Of a stretch of 64,000 bases of DNA, positions 17,775 through 25,915 are shown piece after piece (within the stretch, counting starts at the first letter, position 1; the number at the start of each line of letters is the position of its first letter). Made by a program: the position numbers and the translations under genes. Location of the stretch: the NCBI GenBank assembly GCA_005884765.1, contig VAZV01000128.1:27786-91785 (forward strand). Reading direction: 5' to 3'. Under the pieces are notes generated by a model, which worked only from the letters and a program-made list of their open reading frames with translations, did not search any database and was not told where the DNA came from. The DNA is from Alphaproteobacteria bacterium (GTDB lineage Bacteria; Pseudomonadota; Alphaproteobacteria; Rhizobiales; Xanthobacteraceae).

Positions 17775-18125
17775 GATCGCCTCCGCTGGTCCACAGAATT
17801 GATAGCTGACTGCTACGTTTGCTTCGGGGTGAATCCTTTCGGGGTGAACCTTGATGACAACTCTTTCGGAATTCCAATTGAGTTTTCATGCGCGCATGGA
17901 CCCATTCGTTATGTCTTCGCGGTTGCCCCCGATGCCCCTTCGCAGGTTGGAATGATGCTAAGAAAAAATTAATGGCCGAATTGGTGCGGCGCAACGACAA
18001 AGATTGTGCAGAGCAAAAGCTCGCGCAGTGTTGAACTGATTTGATGCATGATCGTCCGGTTGTATACAGGCGTGTCCCCCCGTCGCGGTTCCTAACAAGA
18101 ATTAAAAATTCGGTGCTCACGTGAA
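17775..18125. promoter_or_regulatory. divergent promoter region of the EPS locus with repeats
   Basis: 351 bases without a convincing gene separate the leftward gumD-like operon from the rightward polymerase-like gene. They contain an 11-base direct repeat TTCGGGGTGAA at 17823-17833 and 17838-17848 (15 bases from start to start) and a perfect 12-base palindrome CATGCGCGCATG at 17887-17898. An A+T-rich patch lies around 17955-17985. These look like binding sites of regulators controlling both directions, but no known operator is recognised and no promoter can be placed with confidence. Confidence 0.45.
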
Positions 18126-19541
18126 ATGGCAACGAGCGTTGACGATGGGAATTTTCCTTCTGTGGTTTCCGCCGGTTTCGATCGGATGCGCAAAGTTCCT
18201 TGCAGCGCTCATGATATTTTCGTGAACAAAACTCACAGCCTCATCCTGCAGTTTGGATTGCTCTTTGCGGTAATCGCTGCGACGCCGGTGCTCGCCATCA
18301 AACCGGGATGGCTTGGGCCGCAGTTGCTGACGCTGGTCGTCGCGTTGTTGCTGGTGCTGTTGCCGAGCGCGCCGGAAGCCGACGTTCAGCGCAGCCTTGA
18401 GATCACCAAGCCGCTTGCCGCCACGGCTCTGCTGCCGGCATTGTGGATGGCCGTGCAGATGATCCCGATCCCGCTCGGATCCATTGACCATCCGATTTGG
18501 CGCAGCGCCGCCGCGGCCGTCTCCGAATCACTGTCCGGCCATATCAGTATCGATCTCGGGTTTACGTTGAGAGCCCTGTTTGGATATTTGAGCCTGGCCG
18601 CACTGGCGTTCGTAACGGCGGTCCTGACCAGAGACCGCGTACGCGCCGAGCGTCTCCTGTTCGGGATCTGTACGATCACCACGTTTGCCGCGATCGAGTT
18701 GACCCTGCTTAGCGAATTGCCCGCTCTCAAATCTGCATATGCGCCACGCGACGTCGTCCGTCCTCTATTGGCGCTCGCCGCGTTTGGCTCGATTTTAAAC
18801 GTTGCATTCGTCGTGCGCACCAACGAACGCTATAAGACGCGTGGGTCCCGGGAGCCGCATTCCCTGCACGAGCATATTGGCATGATGCTGGCCGGCATTG
18901 GCGGCGAAGTCATTTGCCTGATCGCCCTTGTCCATTTGGCGTCTCCTGACACGCTCCTGGCGGCTGCTTTTGGCGTGACGGCCTTTGGTCTCGTCGTGTT
19001 GATCCGCCGTCTCAACTTCAGTCGCTGGACTGCTGCAACCGTTTGCACTGCAGTCGCCGTAGCATGCGCGGGCGGGGTCGCGTTGCGTTTTGCGGCAAAT
19101 CCTGGCCTCAGTCCACTGTTTCGGTTCGCGAATGTCGTCTCGACGGACGATGCCACGGCGGCGTTGCGCATGGTCTCAGATGCAACGTGGGCCGGCGCCG
19201 GCGTGGGTACCTACGGGGCGGTTGCCGCAATTTATCGCGATGCCACCGGCGCCCCCGGCGAGACCGCCATTAACACCGTGATGTTGCTGATCCTGGAATG
19301 GGGATACGTCGGGCTGCTCGCAACTATCGCCCTGCTCCTTCAACTCATCGCGACGTTGTTTCGAGGCGCATTGGCGCGAGGCAGGGATTCCTTCTACGCG
19401 GCCGGCGCTGCGGGCTGCCTTGTCACGGCCTCTTTCGAGGCCCTTTGCGATGCCAGCTTCACCGAGCTGGCGGTTCAGATGATGGCAGCAATCATTATCG
19501 GCCTGGGGCTTTCGCAGTCCATCGGCAGGCGTCCTGCCTGA
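18126..19541 (+). CDS. polytopic membrane protein, O-antigen polymerase/ligase-like
   Basis: A 471-residue inner-membrane protein with about ten to twelve hydrophobic helices. The order is a cytoplasmic N-terminus, clustered helices, then a periplasmic loop near residues 330-380 (FRFANVVSTDDATAALRMVS). The stretch ATWAGAGVGTYGAVAAIYRD resembles the G-x-G-x-G-x-Y/F region found in Wzy and WaaL-type proteins after the large loop. This is a second polymerase-like protein besides that at 7175. One could polymerise and the other ligate or act on another polymer. It is transcribed away from the gumD-like gene and followed after 118 bases by the phosphatase gene. Assignment rests on topology and this loop only. 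Confidence 0.55.
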   Translation: MATSVDDGNFPSVVSAGFDRMRKVPCSAHDIFVNKTHSLILQFGLLFAVIAATPVLAIKPGWLGPQLLTLVVALLLVLLPSAPEADVQRSLEITKPLAATALLPALWMAVQMIPIPLGSIDHPIWRSAAAAVSESLSGHISIDLGFTLRALFGYLSLAALAFVTAVLTRDRVRAERLLFGICTITTFAAIELTLLSELPALKSAYAPRDVVRPLLALAAFGSILNVAFVVRTNERYKTRGSREPHSLHEHIGMMLAGIGGEVICLIALVHLASPDTLLAAAFGVTAFGLVVLIRRLNFSRWTAATVCTAVAVACAGGVALRFAANPGLSPLFRFANVVSTDDATAALRMVSDATWAGAGVGTYGAVAAIYRDATGAPGETAINTVMLLILEWGYVGLLATIALLLQLIATLFRGALARGRDSFYAAGAAGCLVTASFEALCDASFTELAVQMMAAIIIGLGLSQSIGRRPA

Positions 19542-19659
19542 GGTTCAACGACAGGTTCAGCTGAGCTAAAGTAAAGCTGCAAGGTAAACGTGAAACGCCA
19601 AGGATGTCGGGCCCGAGGCTTTTGAGCTCGTTCAGAGCATCAGAACATGGAGCTGTGAC

Positions 19660-20394
19660 ATGCGCGAATTCAAACCGAACCGCAGATTCAGACCGAAACT
19701 GCCTGACGGAATTTGCATTTTTGCGATCAGCGATATCCACGGTTGCGCACGTCAGCTTCAGGACGTATTCGCCGCAATCGACCTTCATCTGTCGCGCACG
19801 GCACCGGCGCGAGCCCTGCACGTTTTTCTCGGCGATTACATCGATCGCGGTCCAGCCTCGCGCCAAACTATCGACTTATTGATCGAGCGCAGCCGGACAC
19901 ACGAGTCCGTTTTTCTCAAGGGCAACCACGAAGCATTTCTACTGGAAGTGCTGCAGGACGCGAGCCGCCTTGAAGCATGGAGGGAGTTCGGCGGGTTTCA
20001 GACCTTGATGTCATATGGGTTAGCGCCGTCAATGAGGCCGGATCGCGACGAACAATACGAACTTGTGCATGCGCTGCGGCATGGCATGCCGGAGCATCAT
20101 CGGCGATTCTTCGACAATCTGAAACTGAGCTTTTTGTGTGGAGACTTCTTTTTCGTCCATGCCGGCGTCAGACCCGGCGTCCCGCTGCCAAAGCAACGTG
20201 AAGAAGACTTGCTGTGGATCCGCGACGACTTTCTCCTGAGCGAGGAGGATTTCGGCAAGTTTGTCGTGCATGGCCACACGCCCGTTCCGAAACCTGATAT
20301 TCGGTCGAACCGGATCAACATCGACACTGGCGCCTACGCCACGGGCGTTCTAACCTTATTGACGATCCAGGGAGAACAGATGTTGACGATCTAG
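19660..20394 (+). CDS. PPP-type metallophosphoesterase (serine/threonine phosphatase-like)
   Basis: A 244-residue calcineurin-like phosphoesterase with all signature motifs of bacterial PPP phosphatases: FAISDIHGCARQL, HVFLGDYIDRGPASR, VFLKGNHEAFLLE, FFVHAGVRPGVPL and FVVHGHTPVPKPDIR. Aspartates and histidines of these motifs bind two metal ions that activate water. No signal peptide or membrane helix is seen, so it should act in the cytoplasm. The family includes both phosphoprotein phosphatases and nucleotide hydrolases. Position inside a polysaccharide locus suggests a regulatory role, but the BY-kinase in this locus makes phosphotyrosine, which this family usually does not favour. The next gene starts 3 bases after its stop, so they are cotranscribed. 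Confidence 0.85.
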   Translation: MREFKPNRRFRPKLPDGICIFAISDIHGCARQLQDVFAAIDLHLSRTAPARALHVFLGDYIDRGPASRQTIDLLIERSRTHESVFLKGNHEAFLLEVLQDASRLEAWREFGGFQTLMSYGLAPSMRPDRDEQYELVHALRHGMPEHHRRFFDNLKLSFLCGDFFFVHAGVRPGVPLPKQREEDLLWIRDDFLLSEEDFGKFVVHGHTPVPKPDIRSNRINIDTGAYATGVLTLLTIQGEQMLTI

Positions 20395-20397
20395 CCA

Positions 20398-21069
20398 ATG
20401 CCGATGAAGTATCACTCCACCTGGTTTAGGATCGCAACGTCGCAGGCGGCCGTGATCTTATGTTGGTTCTCGACAGTTACGATTTTCGCGGAGGCCACGA
20501 CACCCCGAACGCCAGGTCTCACCGAAGCCCTCGCGGCGCGCGACACAAGGCCCGATGCGTGGCTTTTGGATCAGCCCGCAGCCGCCTCCTTGAGGGGGGA
20601 TCTGCTCTCCGATATTGCCTTTGCGCGTGCCGCACCCATCCTCAAATCGGGCAAGGCAGCGACGTCGTCAGAGATGAGGGAGGCGCAACAACTTGCCCTG
20701 ACCTTGGCCCGGCGGTCGGTATTGCTGGCTCCACATTCGTCGCGCACGTGGCTGCTGATCGCGATACTTCAAGGACGCGAGTCTATCGGCGACCGCGGCG
20801 CTGGAGCGCTCAAGATGTCGTATCTTACCTCGCCCGCCGCCGCCGACGTGGCCGCGGCGCGTCTCAGCACCTTCGCCGTCTCGGCCGCCATCGCCGATCC
20901 CGAACTGAAAGACCTGGCTCGCGGCGATATTCGTCTGATCCTGACCCGTCGTCCCGATATGAAGGACGCCATCGTCCGCGCCTATCGTCGCGGCTCAGCA
21001 GACGGAAAGACTTACATCCAGGAAGTCGTGCGACCGCTTGATCCGGAGTTCGCAGCTTCGCTTCAGTAA
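20398..21069 (+). CDS. secreted or membrane-anchored hypothetical protein
   Basis: A 223-residue protein. An N-terminal hydrophobic stretch (QAAVILCWFSTVTIFAEA) is a signal peptide or anchor. The rest is helical and alanine-rich, with patterns such as LALTLARRSVLLAPHSSRTWLLIA that look like a TPR-type repeat, followed by DLARGDIRLILTRRPDMKDAI. It is placed 3 bases after the phosphatase stop, giving a two-gene operon that probably also includes the upstream polymerase-like gene. Similar small helical proteins accompany some exopolysaccharide loci, but I do not recognise the family. An ATG two codons further in (20404) is an alternative start. Confidence 0.6.
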   Translation: MPMKYHSTWFRIATSQAAVILCWFSTVTIFAEATTPRTPGLTEALAARDTRPDAWLLDQPAAASLRGDLLSDIAFARAAPILKSGKAATSSEMREAQQLALTLARRSVLLAPHSSRTWLLIAILQGRESIGDRGAGALKMSYLTSPAAADVAAARLSTFAVSAAIADPELKDLARGDIRLILTRRPDMKDAIVRAYRRGSADGKTYIQEVVRPLDPEFAASLQ

Positions 21070-21121
21070 GAACTACACTGGTTTGACCGCTCCGATCAGG
21101 GGAGATGATCTTGCGGTATTG

Positions 21122-21349
21122 CTAACCCGCCAGCGGCAAGTTGTCCTTATCGGTCGCGGGGAATAATCCATGGTAGCGCCAAAACGCGACGGGACTGGTC
21201 TCGTTGCATTGCTCACAAGTTAGCTCTTCCTGTGCAAGCAAGTAGCGTCCGCGTTTAAAGGTCTCCAGCGAGGAGGGTCTCTTACAATGCGGACAGGTCA
21301 ATTTCAGATTTCGTTCGATCCACCGCAGCGCAAGATTCCGCAGAAACAT
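21122..21349 (-). CDS. small zinc-ribbon-like protein
   Basis: A 75-residue protein with two CxxC pairs spaced 27 residues apart, CPHC and CEQC, in the layout LTCPHCKRPSSLET...LTCEQCNETSPVAFWRYHG. This is a typical zinc ribbon that could bind nucleic acid or a protein partner. The N-terminus (MFLRNLALRWIERNLK) is basic and amphipathic. No known family is recognised. It converges with the preceding secreted-protein gene across a 52-base gap and is divergent from the PAP2 gene with about 270 bases between. Confidence 0.5.
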   Translation of the reverse strand: MFLRNLALRWIERNLKLTCPHCKRPSSLETFKRGRYLLAQEELTCEQCNETSPVAFWRYHGLFPATDKDNLPLAG

Positions 21350-21619
21350 TACATCCCCCTTCCTGCCTCGCAGAACATCTTATGCCATCCGGTATTGGCT
21401 TGAAAATAAAGATGCCGCGACAAACTCCGAAATTTGTCGGCCGGACCAGAAAGGATCGTCCGCTCAGAGCAACCGGCCCACCACCCACGTGGACCGACGG
21501 AGCGCCTATCCGTCCCGAACTGGCACATCGACGATTGACTCAATCACCGCGGGAGGATTGGAATAGGTATGGGCCCAAGATGCTTATGTTCTTAACTTGA
21601 TCATTTGAAGCGCTAAGAG
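21350..21619. other. intergenic stretch with no supported gene
   Basis: About 270 bases lie between the divergent zinc-ribbon and PAP2 genes. The open frames here (for example 21382-21600) are arginine/proline-rich and lack ribosome sites, so I do not call them genes. The stretch presumably holds promoters for both directions; none is recognisable. Confidence 0.4.
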
Positions 21620-22369
21620 ATGGACTACCTGCTGGGACTCGACCTGTCGCTGTACCGGGCGTTGAACCATTTTTGTGGTTCGAGCCCAGTGCTTGACCGC
21701 CTCGCCTCCGACAGTACGTCTGTGATTGGCCCATTCTTTATGGGGATCGTCGGCGCGTTGTGGTTTTCGTCCGAGAAGGACACGACGCGTCGGCACCAAA
21801 CTCTCATCATTATGTTGCTCGCGGTGGCGCTGTCGCTTGTCCTCAATCGCGTCTTGTCCACCTTCCTGCCATTTCGTTATCGACCCATGTTCAGCGTCGG
21901 AGCCAATGCGCCGGGCTTTGAGTGGCACGCAGATCTGGAGAACTGGAGTAGTTTCCCAAGCGATAACGCCACGTATCTTTTTGCGATTGCCGCCTGTTTC
22001 TGGCTGATATCCTGGCGGGCGGGTTTACTGTTTGCAGTATTTGCGGCGTACGTCGCCATATCGCGCGTCTATTTAGGAATACACTATCCGAGCGACATCT
22101 TGGCCGGCGCCATGCTCGGCGTCACCGTGGCTTTTGCGGTTAATAGCGAAATCGTGGGGAAGCTTGTCGCCGGACGTGTTCTCGTTCTGGAATCGCGATA
22201 TCGAACGTACTTTTATTGTCTATTTTTTATCGCGCTCGCCGAGGTGTCGGGCGGATTTCAAGTCACTCGGCACGTTGGCGTCGCCATTGTGCATCTCTTT
22301 GTGCCGTACGGCGACACACGGCATCATAGCAACCCGCGGCCCATCAGTTCGCTCCCCAATGCGCGCTAG
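21620..22369 (+). CDS. PAP2-superfamily membrane phosphatase-like protein (altered active site)
   Basis: A 249-residue membrane protein with about five or six helices. The PAP2 motifs are at the expected places but two are altered. Motif C1 ends in FRYRP without the usual lysine. Motif C2 reads SSFPSDNATY, where PSGH or PSDH is expected, so the catalytic histidine is asparagine. Motif C3, SRVYLGIHYPSDILAG, is intact. Family members dephosphorylate lipid pyrophosphates, such as undecaprenyl-PP, on the periplasmic face. With the EPS locus beside it, undecaprenyl carrier recycling would be natural, but the H-to-N change suggests weak, altered or absent activity. The last 50 residues extend past the usual PAP2 domain. 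Confidence 0.75.
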   Translation: MDYLLGLDLSLYRALNHFCGSSPVLDRLASDSTSVIGPFFMGIVGALWFSSEKDTTRRHQTLIIMLLAVALSLVLNRVLSTFLPFRYRPMFSVGANAPGFEWHADLENWSSFPSDNATYLFAIAACFWLISWRAGLLFAVFAAYVAISRVYLGIHYPSDILAGAMLGVTVAFAVNSEIVGKLVAGRVLVLESRYRTYFYCLFFIALAEVSGGFQVTRHVGVAIVHLFVPYGDTRHHSNPRPISSLPNAR

Positions 22370-22485
22370 AAGACATCGTATCAATTCGAGCTGAAGGCGT
22401 TGGGTAGGAGGGCTAGCGATGGTGCCCGGAGGGCGGTAGGCTAAACGCAATGCGGCATAACCGTTGATTCAAAATGGAGGGACGC

Positions 22486-23430
22486 ATGGGGGAGCTGACG
22501 CCGGAAACGATTACAGACGCGGTGCTTGATCAGATGGCGATGACGCCTGATCCGCGGATGAGGGAAGTGATGGCATCCGCGGTGAAGCACTTGCATGCCT
22601 TTGCCCGAGAGGTGAACCTGACCCCGGCGGAATGGATCAAGGGCATAGAATTCATGACCGCGGTCGGCAAAATCTGTACGCCCGCGCGGCAGGAATGCAT
22701 TCTGCTTTCGGATACCCTTGGCCTGTCGGCTCTCGTCAACGGCCTGCACGACAATACGGCGGTCGAAGAAGGCACCCATACAAGCTTGCTCGGCCCGTTC
22801 TACCGCGAGGCTTCGCCAAGCCTGTCGGCGGGCAGCCACATCGCCAGGACCGTGAAGCCCGGAAGCGAGTGCGTACTCTACGGCCGTGTGAGCGACGTCA
22901 ATGGCAAGCCGCTCGCCAACGCGACCGTTTCGATCTGGCAAACCGGCGCCGACGGCCTCTACGACATTCAGGAAAATGCCGCTTCAACCGACTATCGCGG
23001 CGTGTTCACCACGGATGCGGATGGTGTCTATGTGCTGCGGACGGTCAAACCGATCGGGTACTCGATTCCGATGGATGGCCCCGTGGGCGCCATGGTCAGG
23101 GCACAAGGGCGTCATGGCATGAGGCCAGCCCATATTCACTTCCTCGTCGGTGCACCCGGTTACCGTGAATTGGTGACGGCTCTCTACCTGCGCGACGATC
23201 CGTATATTGCGGACGACGTCGTATTCGGCCCGTCGGGTGACCTCGCCGTCGAAATCGAGACCAACGATCCGAGCTGTCCCATCAAGGGACTGCCGAGCAT
23301 CCGCTTCGACATGCGGCTGTCGCGCGAAGGAGCGGCCGACAAGACCAGCGGACGCGTCGGCTCCGATCCGGCCGCGATTTTGAAGCCGACGGCAAGGACC
23401 GGGCAATCGCCCGCATCGGCCGCCGGCTAG
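22486..23430 (+). CDS. intradiol ring-cleavage dioxygenase (hydroxyquinol/catechol 1,2-dioxygenase)
   Basis: A 314-residue non-haem Fe(III) dioxygenase that opens catechol-type rings between the two hydroxyls. The ATG at 22486 is preceded by GGAGG at five bases, which decides it over an in-frame ATG at 22474. An N-terminal helical dimerisation domain (EWIKGIEFMTAVGKICTPAR) is followed by LLGPFYRE and the catalytic beta sandwich. The four iron ligands are visible: Y159 in GLYDIQ, Y192 in IGYSIPMDGP, and H216 and H218 in RPAHIHFLV. The LGPFYRE start of the domain and the length (about 300) favour the hydroxyquinol 1,2-dioxygenase group, whose product is maleylacetate. No maleylacetate reductase is adjacent. 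The liv-type transporter downstream may import a precursor. Confidence 0.85.
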   Translation: MGELTPETITDAVLDQMAMTPDPRMREVMASAVKHLHAFAREVNLTPAEWIKGIEFMTAVGKICTPARQECILLSDTLGLSALVNGLHDNTAVEEGTHTSLLGPFYREASPSLSAGSHIARTVKPGSECVLYGRVSDVNGKPLANATVSIWQTGADGLYDIQENAASTDYRGVFTTDADGVYVLRTVKPIGYSIPMDGPVGAMVRAQGRHGMRPAHIHFLVGAPGYRELVTALYLRDDPYIADDVVFGPSGDLAVEIETNDPSCPIKGLPSIRFDMRLSREGAADKTSGRVGSDPAAILKPTARTGQSPASAAG

Positions 23431-23668
23431 CGTGGCGGACTTGATGCCCGCATCGGCCTCGCCGGAGGTTAACCGCACCAACGTTAAGCCCCAAAACCAT
23501 CCTAGAGTCCTATTGTGGCTTGTGGCCGGTCTGCCTTTAGTTCTAACGTTCCTATAAGGGCGCTTAAGACCTGGACACCAGTTTCGACGCGGCACCGTAC
23601 TGTCGGCAATCCGGCGAAGAACCCGGACGCGGGCAGGCAATCAAAAAAGAGACGTAAGGGGAGAATCA

Positions 23669-24913
23669 ATGAAACGCAGGACGCTTTTCGGCGGAGTGAT
23701 CGCCGTTGCCATGGTCGGGCTGACTTCTGGCGTGGTCGCTCAACAGCCGCCGATCAAAATCGGCATGAGCATGCCGCAAACCGGCGGCCTCGCCGGCGGC
23801 GGCAAGGCCTCGCTGCTCGGCATCGAGATCTGGCGGGACGATGTCAACGCCAAGGGGGGCCTGCTGGGCCGCAAAGTCGAACTTGTCGTCTATGACGACA
23901 AGTCGAGCGCTTCAGAGACGCCTGCGATCTATTCGAAGCTGCTGGATGTCGACAAGGTCGATCTCCTGTTCGCCCCCTATGCGACCGTGCCGACGGCGCC
24001 GCTCATGCCGATGGTCAAGCAGCGCGGCCTGTTGCTGATGGGGAACTTCTCGTTTCAGGTCAACAGCAAAGTCCAGCACGACATGTGGTTCAACAATGCG
24101 CCGTGGGGGCCGCCGGACAGCTGGCCGGATTCGTTCCTCGATATCGCCCAGAAGGCCGGCGCCAAGAGTGTTGCGTTTCTGTCAGCCGACCAGGAATTCG
24201 CCCAGAATCTGGTGGTGATCGCGCGCGAGGTCGCAAAGAAGCGCAACATGCCGATTGTCTTCGATCAGGCCTATCCGCCAAACACGGTGGAATTCTCAAG
24301 CATCGTTCGCGCGCTGAAGGCGGCAAAACCCGACGTGGTTTATGTTTCGTCGTACCCGCCGGATTCGGCTGGCATCCTGCGCGCCGTCAACGAGGTTGGG
24401 ATCGGCGACAACGTCAAGGTTTTTGGCGGCGGCATGGTCGGCCTGCAATTCGGCGCGGTGATGGAGAATATGGGCTCGCTGCTCAATGGCGTCGTCAACT
24501 ACAACTCATGGCTCCCGGAACCGAAAATGTATTACGAGGGCACCAAGGAGTTCTTCGACAAATATACAAAGCGCGCGGTGGAAGCCAAGGTCGATCCGCT
24601 CGGCTACTATCTTGCGCCGTTCGGCTACGCCAGCGGCCAGCTCGTCGAGGCGGCGGTCAAGGCGGTCGGGTCGCTCGACCAGAAGGCGATGGCAAAATAT
24701 CTGCATGAGCATGAGATGCAGACCATCGTCGGCCCGATGACCTTTGGGCCCGACGGCGAGCGCAAGGAAAACGCGGTGCTGCAGGCCCAATTCCGCGGCA
24801 TCACGGACAAGAACATCGAGCAGTTCCGCTCTTCGGGCAAGCAGGTGATCCTGTTCCCGGAGAAATTGAAATCTGGCGATCTGGTCACTCCGTTTGAAGC
24901 CGCGCGGAACTAG
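23669..24913 (+). CDS. branched-chain-type ABC transporter substrate-binding protein
   Basis: A 414-residue periplasmic binding protein of the Peripla_BP_6 (LivK) group. Residues 1-24 are a signal peptide ending GVVAQQ. The mature protein begins with IKIGMSMPQTGGLAGGGKAS, followed by NAKGGLLGRKVELVVYDDKSSASE and the usual two alpha/beta lobes (VDLLFAPYATVPTAPL, DVVYVSSYPPDSAGILRA). It delivers its ligand to the LivHM-type permease encoded next. The ligand is unknown; systems of this class in soil alphaproteobacteria often carry aromatic acids as well as amino acids, and the dioxygenase gene upstream makes an aromatic compound plausible. GGGGAGAATCA precedes the ATG. A strong hairpin follows the gene. 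Confidence 0.9.
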   Translation: MKRRTLFGGVIAVAMVGLTSGVVAQQPPIKIGMSMPQTGGLAGGGKASLLGIEIWRDDVNAKGGLLGRKVELVVYDDKSSASETPAIYSKLLDVDKVDLLFAPYATVPTAPLMPMVKQRGLLLMGNFSFQVNSKVQHDMWFNNAPWGPPDSWPDSFLDIAQKAGAKSVAFLSADQEFAQNLVVIAREVAKKRNMPIVFDQAYPPNTVEFSSIVRALKAAKPDVVYVSSYPPDSAGILRAVNEVGIGDNVKVFGGGMVGLQFGAVMENMGSLLNGVVNYNSWLPEPKMYYEGTKEFFDKYTKRAVEAKVDPLGYYLAPFGYASGQLVEAAVKAVGSLDQKAMAKYLHEHEMQTIVGPMTFGPDGERKENAVLQAQFRGITDKNIEQFRSSGKQVILFPEKLKSGDLVTPFEAARN

Positions 24914-24935
24914 CAGCTTCGAGGCCATCGCGTGG

Positions 24936-24968
24936 CTGCCCGGGGTCAGTGCAAACAATCCCGGGCAG
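24936..24968 (+). terminator. intercistronic stem-loop between livK-like and livH-like genes
   Basis: A perfect 9-base-pair inverted repeat (CTGCCCGGG at 24936-24944 and CCCGGGCAG at 24960-24968) with a 15-base loop lies between the binding-protein gene and the permease genes. No T-run follows, so it is less likely a full terminator. It may protect the 3' end of the binding-protein mRNA or partly attenuate transcription, giving the usual excess of binding protein over permease. Confidence 0.6.
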
Positions 24969-25033
24969 GGAGTTGAATAGCCGGCAGCCACCGATCGGGA
25001 AGGCGGGCCCAAGCCGGTCAAGGGGGACCTCAA

Positions 25034-25915
25034 TTGTTTTCAATGGACCTGCTGCTCGATGCGGTGGTGACCGGCGTGCTGCTTGGCTGTTTCTATGCTG
25101 CGGTCAGTCTCGGATTGTCCGTCGCGTTCGGTCTGCTTGACGTTCCCCACGTCGCGCATCCGGCCTTCCTGGTGCTGGCGTCCTACGCGGTGTTCTTCCT
25201 CAACGAGCGTTATGGGGTTGATCCTCTGCTGGCCGGGCTCCTGATCACGCCGTTATTCTTTCTGTTCGGCCTCGCCGCCTATCGCCTCTATTACGAGACC
25301 TTTGAAAGGCGGGGCAGCGACGCCGGCGTCCGCGGCATTGCATTCTTTTTCGGCATCGCATTCATCATCGAAGTTCTGATCATCCTGCAATTCGGTGTGG
25401 ATCAGCGCTCGGTCACGGCGACCTATGTCGGCAAGGCCTGGCGGATCGCCGATACGCGGATTCCGTTCCGGCTGCTGGTCGCGTTCGCCGTCGCCGCTGC
25501 GCTGACGATCCTGCTGACGCTGTACCTGTCGCGAACGTTCATGGGACGCGCGATCCGCGCGGTCGCACAAGATCAGGAGGCGCTGCGGTTGATGGGCGTC
25601 AACCCGATCCGGATCAAGCAATGGGCGTTCGGTATTGCAACCGCCGTGCTCGGGATCGCCGGCGCCTTGCTCATTATCGTCGCTCCCGTCGAGCCGACGC
25701 TCGACCGCACCTATATCGGGCGGACATTCTGTGTCGTGGTCATGGCGGGGCTCGGCAGCATGACCGGCACGCTCGTCGCCGCCATCATCCTCGGCGTCGC
25801 CGAAACGATCGTCCTGACGCTGTTCGGCGCCTCCTGGGCGCCGGCCATTTCGTTCGCGATGCTGCTCGGCGTTCTCGCCGTCCGGCCGCAGGGCCTGTTC
25901 GGCAGGCGATCATGA
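25034..25915 (+). CDS. ABC transporter permease, LivH family
   Basis: A 293-residue inner-membrane permease with about eight helices. It begins MFSMDLLLDAVVTGVLLGCFYAAVSLGLSVAFGLLDVPHVAHPAFL, the LivH signature in which the classic N-x-A-H-G stretch is replaced by DVPHVAHP. The cytoplasmic loop AIRAVAQDQEALRLMGVNP, which contacts the ATPase, is intact. A TTG at 25034 has AAGGGGGA about seven bases upstream and is the better start; an ATG three codons later is possible. It forms the transmembrane pore with the LivM-like protein. The stop overlaps the livM-like ATG by four bases. Confidence 0.9.
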   Translation: MFSMDLLLDAVVTGVLLGCFYAAVSLGLSVAFGLLDVPHVAHPAFLVLASYAVFFLNERYGVDPLLAGLLITPLFFLFGLAAYRLYYETFERRGSDAGVRGIAFFFGIAFIIEVLIILQFGVDQRSVTATYVGKAWRIADTRIPFRLLVAFAVAAALTILLTLYLSRTFMGRAIRAVAQDQEALRLMGVNPIRIKQWAFGIATAVLGIAGALLIIVAPVEPTLDRTYIGRTFCVVVMAGLGSMTGTLVAAIILGVAETIVLTLFGASWAPAISFAMLLGVLAVRPQGLFGRRS

